Source: a virus. Taken from it: a stretch of 30,063 nucleotides of DNA. Under the pieces are notes generated by a model. That model was not told the origin of the DNA. It made no database searches and worked only from the letters and a program-made list of their open reading frames with translations. The DNA is taken from positions 1 through 30,063 of the IMG/VR virus record IMGVR_UViG_3300036985_005042; one strand, 5' to 3'. This document shows positions 14,353 through 22,132 of the stretch, piece after piece (the first letter of the stretch is position 1; the number at the start of each line of letters is the position of its first letter). A program made the translations under genes and the position numbers.

Positions 14353-14790
14353 ATGAGCATTGAAACAACAAAGCAAGCGATGATAGATTTGATGCACACC
14401 TATACTGGTAATTATGATTGGTCTGCAATCAAATTTGACTGCTTTGATTTGGCTCAAGCTCGAAGCGATATTCATGCAGAGATAGAGGTGTCGAGTGATA
14501 ATGCTAATGGAGAACCAATAACGCGCAACAAGTGGCATTTAACACGTTATTTGATTACCATACACCCTTCTATTGTACCAAGCACACAAAGAGGTGTAAA
14601 AAGCCTGTCTAACAAAGCGTACAGCGATATTATGGAAGATTTGTCGCACATATTTTTTGACACGATAGCAGGGGTGGTAAATCAATTGAGTATAAAATAT
14701 ATAAGCAGTACAAAAACTATGATACAAACAAACATAACACACCGCCCGTGTAAAATTGTCACTGAGTGGGAAGTGTTACACCAAGTATAA
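14353..14790 (+). CDS. tail completion / minor tail protein, assigned by position
   Basis: This 145-residue protein has a strand-rich middle (RNKWHLTRYLITIHPSI) and a helical stretch (NKAYSDIMEDLSHIFFDTIA). The pattern and place, one gene before the major tail protein, suit a tail terminator or completion protein that caps the tail tube and joins it to the head. Sequence motifs are not diagnostic. A modest AGGA site precedes the ATG. Confidence 0.5.
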   Translation: MSIETTKQAMIDLMHTYTGNYDWSAIKFDCFDLAQARSDIHAEIEVSSDNANGEPITRNKWHLTRYLITIHPSIVPSTQRGVKSLSNKAYSDIMEDLSHIFFDTIAGVVNQLSIKYISSTKTMIQTNITHRPCKIVTEWEVLHQV

Positions 14791-14801
14791 GGAGCAAAAA
14801 T

Positions 14802-15755
14802 ATGGGTACTTCATTGACAGAATCAAGGGTGTTGATGTTTAAGATTCAAGCGGCGGAGCGGACGGTAGAATCCTCGCTAACAAGCACAAACATTATTGCC
14901 GTTGGCAAAGATTTCAAACACGAACTTGACATTGAACACACGAAGCTTGAACGAACACGCGGGCTATTGGGACAGGATGGTGTTGTCCGAGGTCTTGGCA
15001 AGGGCGTGCTTGAATTTACTGTACCTGTGATACCTTCGGCTACACCTGCAAGTGTACCTCCGAATGTAAACGACGTTTTAAAGTGCGGTGGTCATACACA
15101 AACAAAAGACACGAATGCTTGGGTATATACTCCTAATCTTACAGGCACAGGTTATAAGGATTGCACCGTTCAAAGTTCAAGCGGAGACAAAACATCGGGG
15201 GATTGCATGTTGTTCAAATCATACAATCACATTCTCGCACTTGAATTGTCCGCTGAAGCTGGCAAACCTTTTTACCTTAAAGCAAGCGGAGAAGGCTGTA
15301 TTGCGGAGGTTCCTGCGGCTGGTACTCACCCGCTTTCTGCAACCGCTCTTGATGAGTTTGAAGTACCACCGTGCTTCCTTGGTGGAACTGTCACTATCGA
15401 CGCATTAACAGTGCAATTGCAAAAGTTCATGCTTAAAACAGGGCTCAAGGCTGTACTCGATAAAGACCCAGAAGCGGCGTATGGTTATGCAGGCAACACG
15501 GTGACTCTCGTAAATAACGAGTTCACTTTCACCTTTTTGGATAAAGATTTCTCGGCTAATTCTCCTTTTGCATACCTTGCAGCAGCAAGCAAAATAGCAT
15601 CTATAAATATCTTGTCAAATACTATTGATATTACGGGTAGTGATTTTGTTTTATCGAAAGCCCCGACCGTATCAAGTGCCGACGGAATAGACCAGTTCGA
15701 ACTAACTGGGTATTTTCTTGACAATGACTATGTAATCACTATTAACCACGCTTAA
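14802..15755 (+). CDS. major tail (tube) protein
   Basis: The ATG at 14802 (MGTSLTESRVLMFKIQAAER) has AAGGAG eight bases upstream and replaces a longer frame that overlaps the previous gene. The 317-residue product is beta-rich and neutral (HELDIEHTKLERTRGLLGQ, VRGLGKGVLEFTVPVIP), as expected for a tail tube subunit. It lies immediately before the chaperone pair and tape measure, the standard position. No sheath gene lies beside it, which supports a non-contractile tail. The sequence family is not recognised with certainty. Confidence 0.72.
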   Translation: MGTSLTESRVLMFKIQAAERTVESSLTSTNIIAVGKDFKHELDIEHTKLERTRGLLGQDGVVRGLGKGVLEFTVPVIPSATPASVPPNVNDVLKCGGHTQTKDTNAWVYTPNLTGTGYKDCTVQSSSGDKTSGDCMLFKSYNHILALELSAEAGKPFYLKASGEGCIAEVPAAGTHPLSATALDEFEVPPCFLGGTVTIDALTVQLQKFMLKTGLKAVLDKDPEAAYGYAGNTVTLVNNEFTFTFLDKDFSANSPFAYLAAASKIASINILSNTIDITGSDFVLSKAPTVSSADGIDQFELTGYFLDNDYVITINHA

Positions 15756-15764
15756 GAGGGAAAA

Positions 15765-16070
15765 ATGATACCAGCATTTATGAAGGAAGATGTTTCGATT
15801 GTTTCTGACGGCGTTACATTCCGTTTTCTCCCTATCACTGTTGAATTAGATAGGGAAATAAATGCGGCGTTTGACATCATCGAGGATCGTGTGAAGTTTA
15901 AACAAAAGATAAGCGCGATCTTTGATAGAGTAATAATCGAACCAGTACCAAAGGACTTGAAAAAGAAGTCCGTAAAACCTTCTGAAGTTTATACCTTCGA
16001 TGAAATGCTGGTATGCTTTAGGCTTTGGAGAGAGGCAAATACTCTTTCTCCCGAGGAAAAAAAAAGCTAA
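15765..16070 (+). CDS. tail assembly chaperone, short form (lambda G-like)
   Basis: The 101-residue product has an AGAGGG site and begins MIPAFMKEDVSIVSDGVTFR. Its helical, charged C-terminus ends NTLSPEEKKS and the stop comes directly after an A9 run. In long-tailed phages the gene between major tail and tape measure makes a short chaperone and, by ribosomal slippage, a longer one that both bind the tape measure during tail assembly. Position and the slippery end give the assignment; sequence similarity to lambda G is not evident. Confidence 0.75.
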   Translation: MIPAFMKEDVSIVSDGVTFRFLPITVELDREINAAFDIIEDRVKFKQKISAIFDRVIIEPVPKDLKKKSVKPSEVYTFDEMLVCFRLWREANTLSPEEKKS

Positions 16071-16453
16071 TATGTGCCGTTTCGATGATGTTCGAACCGA
16101 ACACGTTTGTATTTGACTGCAACACGTGTGTTGATGCGAAGAAGAAAAACAACGAATGCCGTAGTGAAAATTATGGCATTTCTTTTATGCCTGAATGCGT
16201 TTGCGGTGGTAATAAAAATTGTTTAATTTGTCATGGTGAAAATAAGTTCAAAGTTTTTCAATGCCCGAGGACTTTATGCGACAAAGAAACAAATTTTATT
16301 GTCGAATGTCAATATGACCTTGACAAATGGGGTCGGTTTCCCGATGGTTGTGGGCGTCTTTTTCAGCCTGTAAAATTGCTTGAAGCGTTTAGCGTAGTAA
16401 GAGCCGTAATTGATAGAAAGCACGCATTAGAAATGGCTAAACAAGGGAAATAA
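15765..16453 (+). CDS. tail assembly chaperone, frameshifted long form (lambda GT-like), cysteine-rich
   Basis: Slippage by -1 at 16058-16064 joins the first 100 codons of the short form to 129 codons of the overlapping frame, about 229 residues in all. The second part has no good start of its own: the first ATGs (MMFEP) lack a ribosome binding site. The extension carries many cysteines in pairs (FDCNTC, CVCGGNKNCLIC, CPRTLC, DGCG), like a zinc-ribbon or two. That is not seen in lambda T. It ends one base before the tape measure ATG. The zinc-binding role is inferred from spacing only. Confidence 0.75.
16057..16065 (+). other. -1 ribosomal frameshift site on an A9 run
   Basis: Nine As at 16057-16065 follow GAGG. 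The zero frame reads GAA AAA AAA AGC TAA. The heptamer A AAA AAA at 16058-16064 allows both tRNAs to slip back one base and continue as AAG CTA ATA TGT in the -1 frame, which stays open to 16453. A GAGG sequence just upstream could act as a stimulating internal Shine-Dalgarno. A small hairpin, GTTCG/CGAAC at 16090-16102, lies 25 bases downstream, farther than usual. Confidence 0.8.
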
Positions 16454-16454
16454 T

Positions 16455-18371
16455 ATGGCTGAAAATACCGATATAGTTAGACTAAGGTTAGAACTTGAAG
16501 ACGTTCTATCTTCGAAGTTTAAAAAAGCTACTGAGGATATTAAGAAATCTCTTTCCGATACCAAGCAAAAGGTAAGTGAGAATAAGTCTGCGTTTAGTGG
16601 TCTTGCCGATGAATGGCGCGGCGGGTTTTCAAGTGCATTAAGCGGTGCGGTAAAAGGGTTTATCGGCTTCCAAGTTGTAAGCAAAACCACCCAATTTTTA
16701 ATGGATGCACGCAGAGAGTACAAAGACGCCGCGCAAGGGCTTTTGCAGCTTAAAACAGCCTTAAACGGTAGCACCGTTGCTCTCGAAGAGCAAGCAAAAG
16801 CACTTAGTAAAAAGCTTGTAATTGATGACGATGACATTATCTCTATGCAAGCGCAACTTGCTATGTACATCAAAAACGGCGATCAAATAAAGAAGCTAAC
16901 GCCCGCCGTTATTGACCTTGCAAAAGCCAAAGGTATGAATTTATCGCAAGCGGCTGGTTTGGTTGCTCGTGGAATTGCCGACGATAGCGAAGAGCTGGGG
17001 AGATTAAAAATATCGGTTGAAGGTGCGAAGGGTAGTATGGAGCGTATTGACTCTGTTGTAAGAGGGTTGACTGCAAACTTCGGAGGTCAAGCGGAGGCAA
17101 TAGCGGCAACGACAGACGCTATTGATAGAGGAGGTTTGTCGTGGAAAAATTTTAGTGAACAGATTGGCGAAGTGATGCACCAAGTATTTGGTGGTAGAGT
17201 TTCTAAAGAAGTGACCCCATTAGGCAGAGCAACACAAGATTTAGAAATATATACAAAACAACTCGTAAAAGCACAAGAACAAGCGAAAAAACAAGACCCT
17301 ACAGGGTCAATGTTTTTCCCCGAAGTTAATGCGTTGCAAGTTAAGGTACAAGAAACGCAAAAAATCGTTGATGAATTTAACGCAAAAAAAGCGGCTTCTG
17401 ATAAAGCTTATAATGATAAAATTGCAAGTGATGCAAAAGCTTCTGCTATAAAAGCAGAGGAAGAAATTTCTAAAGAAAGAAAATCAATACAAGATAAAGC
17501 AAGAGACGAACACGTAAGAGCTCAAACAGAACAAATTGAAACGACATCAAGAATTGCATCGGCTAATGTTGATTTATATATGGAAGGCTACGACGCACAA
17601 CTTGCGAACGAGGCAATATTTTATGACAAAGAATTACAACTTGCTAAATTGAACAAGCAAAATTTAGAAGTGGTTACAATCGAACATAATGCAAGAATGA
17701 AACAGATACAAGATGAAGAAGCTTTAAAAGTAAAAGATTACGAAGAAAAGAAGCAAAAAGAGCGAGATGAATATACCAAAAATCTGCAAACTATCCAAAT
17801 TACTATGCAGAACGAACTCGATGCAAGCAGTAAGCAAAGTTTTGACGCATGGGTAAAGCAAGAAAAAGAAAAGGCGAAAATAGCAAGTGATAATAGACGA
17901 AACGAAGTAGCAAACGGTATTTCTTCAGCGGGTCAATTGTTTAGTGCAATTGCCGATTCAAACAAGCGCACAGCTAACGAGAAAAAAAATATAGCACGTG
18001 TTGAAGCTGGCATCAACACAGCCGTTGCGGTAACGAAAGCGTTGCCTGATCCGTTTGCCGTAGCGTTTGCGCTTGCTATGGGGATAGCCCAACAGGTGGC
18101 AATCTCTAACGCTAAATTTGCTACAGGGACACCATACGCAAGCGGTGGCACTGCTTTAGTTGGCGAACGCGGTCAAGAGCTTATAGATTTGCCACGAGGG
18201 GCAACGGTTCGAAATAACTACGAGACACGTAATAGCTATGGTGGCAATACTGTCGTGTTAAATGTAACCGATAATAGCGGCAATTTAATCGACACTTTTA
18301 CGCGACAAATAAAACGCGGTGACGCCGACAGCATGGTGCAGGAGTTACTTGCACGGGCTGGTGCAATGTGA
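16455..18371 (+). CDS. tape measure protein
   Basis: The 638-residue product begins MAENTDIVRLRLELEDVLSS and is dominated by long helices. A conserved-type region (KKLTPAVIDLAKAKGMNLSQ, ISVEGAKGSM) lies at about 155-200, and a long coiled coil at about 270-480 (EEISKERKSIQDKARDEHVR, EDYEEKKQKERDEYTK-like). A hydrophobic stretch lies near 520-555 (LPDPFAVAFALAMGIAQQVA). The C-terminus has GTALVGERGQELIDLPRGA, a motif typical of tape measure ends. At the usual 0.15 nm per residue the tail would be near 95 nm. The gene overlaps the next one by GTGA. Confidence 0.9.
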   Translation: MAENTDIVRLRLELEDVLSSKFKKATEDIKKSLSDTKQKVSENKSAFSGLADEWRGGFSSALSGAVKGFIGFQVVSKTTQFLMDARREYKDAAQGLLQLKTALNGSTVALEEQAKALSKKLVIDDDDIISMQAQLAMYIKNGDQIKKLTPAVIDLAKAKGMNLSQAAGLVARGIADDSEELGRLKISVEGAKGSMERIDSVVRGLTANFGGQAEAIAATTDAIDRGGLSWKNFSEQIGEVMHQVFGGRVSKEVTPLGRATQDLEIYTKQLVKAQEQAKKQDPTGSMFFPEVNALQVKVQETQKIVDEFNAKKAASDKAYNDKIASDAKASAIKAEEEISKERKSIQDKARDEHVRAQTEQIETTSRIASANVDLYMEGYDAQLANEAIFYDKELQLAKLNKQNLEVVTIEHNARMKQIQDEEALKVKDYEEKKQKERDEYTKNLQTIQITMQNELDASSKQSFDAWVKQEKEKAKIASDNRRNEVANGISSAGQLFSAIADSNKRTANEKKNIARVEAGINTAVAVTKALPDPFAVAFALAMGIAQQVAISNAKFATGTPYASGGTALVGERGQELIDLPRGATVRNNYETRNSYGGNTVVLNVTDNSGNLIDTFTRQIKRGDADSMVQELLARAGAM

Positions 18372-19219
18372 TAATAACAAAGGGACTATCAAGCGTAACC
18401 GTAGATCAACCATACTACGGGTATAAAGTTGTAGTAACGCCAAAAATTTCTCGGGTAGAAATTGGTGGGACTAATAATATTTCGTTCTACGATTACGGGT
18501 CTGAGTTCGATCAATGGGTTTTAGAAGTGCCGACAAACATTTTAACGAAGACACAACAAACAGCATTCGAATCGTTTATCTCAAGCGATATAAGGCGCGG
18601 CACGGTAGTGACAATGAGCGCGCTCGATGGGTTCTACCCCTCAACGCCTTTATACGGTTATACAGGCTCTTTCGGCGTCATTTTCCTGCCTGACAAATTC
18701 GGGCATGGGAAGCAACAGGATAAACCTTATTTGTATTGGTCGAGTAAATATACCGCTTTAATTTCCACCCGCCCAAGTGCCGTTACCGTTGATTACACAA
18801 GTGACAACGGGCATTTTAGAATCGGGAGTGTCGACAATTTGCGTTGTTTGCAATACCACGCCGACAGCACAAGGAAAAGCGCAATCGGGTATTCAACCCA
18901 ATTCAAAACTTTATCGGCAACATCAATTACTACAGTCGATTTAAAATCAGATTCTGACGTTTTCGAAACTAAATTCGAGTTAGAGCTTTCTGGCAAGGCT
19001 TGTGCCGCAATCGTGAAGTATTTTTTGATAGACCGAAATCTTGATGATATAGAAATTGAAGTCCCCGCAAACACTTGGCTGTTTGGAGTTGGTATTGGGG
19101 AATCTGACGGAAGCGGAACGTTTAAAGTACACATTACCAACGAAGATTTTGAGTTTGATCATTTTGAATTTAACCGATGGCGCGTAACAATTAACGCTCG
19201 ATACTATGAAACGGTATAA
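18368..19219 (+). CDS. tail tip protein in distal-tail position
   Basis: Starting at GTG in a GTGA overlap with the tape measure gene, this 283-residue protein is beta-rich (GYKVVVTPKISRVEIGGTNN, FELELSGKACAAIVKYFL, HFEFNRWRVTINARYYETV). Its place between tape measure and the large hub-like protein is that of distal tail (Dit-like) proteins, which form the ring at the tail end. No diagnostic motif was found, and the ribosome binding site is weak, so coupling to the tape measure is likely. Confidence 0.55.
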   Translation: MIITKGLSSVTVDQPYYGYKVVVTPKISRVEIGGTNNISFYDYGSEFDQWVLEVPTNILTKTQQTAFESFISSDIRRGTVVTMSALDGFYPSTPLYGYTGSFGVIFLPDKFGHGKQQDKPYLYWSSKYTALISTRPSAVTVDYTSDNGHFRIGSVDNLRCLQYHADSTRKSAIGYSTQFKTLSATSITTVDLKSDSDVFETKFELELSGKACAAIVKYFLIDRNLDDIEIEVPANTWLFGVGIGESDGSGTFKVHITNEDFEFDHFEFNRWRVTINARYYETV

Positions 19220-19221
19220 AA

Positions 19222-22128
19222 ATGATTGAACCACTTGCAATACAGATAAAAATAGAAGGTGATTACACTGGGAATGCTGGCGTTTTAGCTTGGGGGGCAA
19301 CATATGCGAGCGGTTACACTACTATTAAGCTTGCAGAGGTTGCCGACGCCTTTCCTGACGCTTATAAAGTAGGGGCTTTGATCCCTTGGGGTATCGGGGA
19401 CATTACAGGAGGCGCAGATATAAAGCTTGGTGGGGGCATTGACAAAAAGAAAGCTATAACAGTGTCAATAGCGTATCAATGTTTGCTATTGCAATCGCTT
19501 GAAGCGGCAATGGCTCCATTATACGGCTGGAAGATCGAAATACATGCCATCGACGGTGTCAATGATCCAAAAACTATATTTACTGGAGTTCTAACTGGTA
19601 GAGACTTAAAAACAGAAACTGAATTTGATTTGACTATAGAAAGCGCGTCTATCTCTACGCCTGTTTTGCTTGGGGACTTAATTCAAAGCGCCACAGAAAC
19701 AAAAATGTCACCTGTTATATTTGGTAATATGTACGAAAACGAAGCAACAGGAATGGCAAAATATGAGGTAACAACTAACACGATTGAAAAATATAAATGC
19801 TCTGATGTTGGGACTGATGACGAAACTATTCTTGCAACACAATCAGGGTATCCATATTGGATTAAAACACCTACAAATAATACAAAAATAAGAATAACAA
19901 GCACTATTGATGGCTCTTTATATATTTCAGATTCTTCAAATTTTGCTACATTATATTATACTGGTGGTCTTGTTGCGAATGTTATTTTATTGGCTGATGA
20001 ACTTAATTATAAATATGTAAAAATTTATGGTGGTGAAGACGATGGACTTTGCGTACCTATAAAAAGAATTGTTAAAACATTAGGGGTAGGATTAACAATA
20101 GAAGCAGAAAGCATTAAAACCTATGACCCCGCTATTAATGTTTCTATTGAGTTTATTAGGTCTGAATATGAATTTAAAACAGATAAACTTGCCAAAGGGT
20201 TTTATGGCGTTGCTAATTCTGCAGAAACTCTATCGCCTGTTATTTACACAGTAGATAAAACATATAATCCTTTATTGTCATACTTAAACGCGACATCAAC
20301 AGAAATATCTATACCAACTGAAATTTCAAACAATGAGCGCGATGTTATTTCAATAACTCCACAAAAAATAGATGCTAACTATGTCCCGTTAATAGCAGGT
20401 AACCCACCCATTGTAAATTTAACTGGTGCCCCAAGCGGTGACGACTTTGTTAATGGCGCATTCTCAAACCTTAAAAGAGGAAGTAGCGCAGGGCTTATAT
20501 ACATCAACAATGCAACAGCAACAGCGGGGGCTTCCCCTTCGCATATTGGTTTTGATATAGAGGAAATGAATAGTAATTTATGGGCTACTGATAGGGGTTA
20601 TTGCTTGTATTCATTTAATGGTACTCCATCAACAAGACAAGTCGTATTGTATGTTTTAGAGATACCACAAGAACCCGACGAATATTTTTATAATATGGAT
20701 TTAGCCGTGCAATGTTATTCTATGATAGACGGAGTTAAAACCTATAATCGCATTTTTGGAATATCTTCTTTTTCAGGTGAAATTATAAACGGTGTTGTTA
20801 ATGCGTCATACGACAACACACCTGAAGGTTCATCGAGTATAGGTTGCAACCAAACATTCATTCGGGGAACATCAAAAAGCAGATACATAGACGAATCATT
20901 GTATAATACTCCTCCTTATTTTAAAATAAATAATTATGTTGATGAAGAATCTTTGAGAGTTATAAATTACCCGTTGCAAGTTGATATAACAAAGTCAATA
21001 AATAAATCTGTTTTAGGCACTGCGAAAACAATAATAGGTATTGCTTTTAGTATAGAAAATTCTCTATCAGGGGTTTACACAGTCAAATTTACCCCTTATG
21101 GTGTAGAAAAAGCCAAAACGTGTGACGCTATCGCTGACACGATATTTATTCCTACTATAGGGCGCAAGCATTGGGATGATGAGATCACTGACGTTTTAAC
21201 ACAAGCCGAAGATATTGCAGAAAGTATTAAGCGTTGCGAAATTTGGGATAATACCGACGTAACAAACGGATATAAGACTAACGCAGATATTAATACTGGC
21301 ACATCATACGGCGGCTTTGAATGCAACCCAGTAATACAAAAAATTGGGGTAGCATCTTTCCAGCTCGAAGAGAGCAAAGCTAAAAGCGATGATGCCTTGT
21401 TGATGCTTTCGCGAGAGCACAATATGATGCTTTACGATGATAAAGACGGAAAATTTTCTTTGGGGTTATTTGACAGACTTGAAGGCTCAATTACAATGCG
21501 ATCTATAGCACAAGCTGACATAATCGGAGCACCTGATATTAACAAGTATTTTTCATCTGATAATATTATATGCGAGCCTGTTCTTTCTTACAATTACGAT
21601 ATAGGTTTTGAAAGGTTCAAATCTACTATTGAGGTCACGAATGTAGATAAAGCCACTTACCAAGATAGTTACGTTGCAGGCATAAACTCAACAGGTGATT
21701 ATAAAGAATCAATTTGGGAACTCTTCAAGAGTTTATATACAAAAGTCGGTAAGAAAATAAAACAGAGTAGCAACTCTTTTGAGTTTAAAACTATAAAAGA
21801 TGAACAAACCGCATACGCTTGGTTATGGCGTTATGGCTTAATGTGCGATTCTGATAAGCTAACAATACAAGTGCCGTACGAAGATTGGTACGATGTTACT
21901 TTCGGTGAGCACATTATGGTTAATCTTAAATTTCATACATCGAACGCAGATAGAGAATTGATAGTTACCGATTACCGTATATCACGAAAAAAAGCCGTTG
22001 TTACCATTACAGGTGTTTTATTATCGGCAACTGATTTGTTGACAACACCAAGAATACAAGAGCTACCATTAACAGCAAGTAAAAAGCAAGATGTTGATTT
22101 GAACGCAACTAAAAAGCAAGGGGTTTAA
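19222..22128 (+). CDS. large tail tip hub / tail-associated protein
   Basis: The protein has 968 residues. The N-terminal 170 look like a hub domain (KKKAITVSIAYQCLLLQSLE, YGWKIEIHAIDG, IFTGVLTGRDLKTETEFDLT). The C-terminal 250 include YGLMCDSDKLTIQVPYEDWY and FGEHIMVNLKF, then DYRISRKKAVVTITGVLL, like the strand pattern that closes phage hub proteins. The middle (about 190-640) is long, beta-rich and Thr/Ser/Asn-rich. Its DNA is more AT-rich than the ends, which suggests a variable, host-facing insertion. The C-terminus repeats KKQDVDLNATKKQGV. It has the position of Tal-type proteins. Confidence 0.65.
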   Translation: MIEPLAIQIKIEGDYTGNAGVLAWGATYASGYTTIKLAEVADAFPDAYKVGALIPWGIGDITGGADIKLGGGIDKKKAITVSIAYQCLLLQSLEAAMAPLYGWKIEIHAIDGVNDPKTIFTGVLTGRDLKTETEFDLTIESASISTPVLLGDLIQSATETKMSPVIFGNMYENEATGMAKYEVTTNTIEKYKCSDVGTDDETILATQSGYPYWIKTPTNNTKIRITSTIDGSLYISDSSNFATLYYTGGLVANVILLADELNYKYVKIYGGEDDGLCVPIKRIVKTLGVGLTIEAESIKTYDPAINVSIEFIRSEYEFKTDKLAKGFYGVANSAETLSPVIYTVDKTYNPLLSYLNATSTEISIPTEISNNERDVISITPQKIDANYVPLIAGNPPIVNLTGAPSGDDFVNGAFSNLKRGSSAGLIYINNATATAGASPSHIGFDIEEMNSNLWATDRGYCLYSFNGTPSTRQVVLYVLEIPQEPDEYFYNMDLAVQCYSMIDGVKTYNRIFGISSFSGEIINGVVNASYDNTPEGSSSIGCNQTFIRGTSKSRYIDESLYNTPPYFKINNYVDEESLRVINYPLQVDITKSINKSVLGTAKTIIGIAFSIENSLSGVYTVKFTPYGVEKAKTCDAIADTIFIPTIGRKHWDDEITDVLTQAEDIAESIKRCEIWDNTDVTNGYKTNADINTGTSYGGFECNPVIQKIGVASFQLEESKAKSDDALLMLSREHNMMLYDDKDGKFSLGLFDRLEGSITMRSIAQADIIGAPDINKYFSSDNIICEPVLSYNYDIGFERFKSTIEVTNVDKATYQDSYVAGINSTGDYKESIWELFKSLYTKVGKKIKQSSNSFEFKTIKDEQTAYAWLWRYGLMCDSDKLTIQVPYEDWYDVTFGEHIMVNLKFHTSNADRELIVTDYRISRKKAVVTITGVLLSATDLLTTPRIQELPLTASKKQDVDLNATKKQGV

Positions 22129-22132
22129 TAAT

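Noticed and set aside
16090-16102. GTTCG/CGAAC hairpin as the frameshift stimulator.
   Set aside because: It is only 5 bp with a 3-base loop and lies 25 bases after the slippery run, outside the usual 5-9 base spacing.
14802-18371. Contractile tail.
   Set aside because: No sheath or baseplate wedge genes are seen between the major tail protein and the tape measure or after it.
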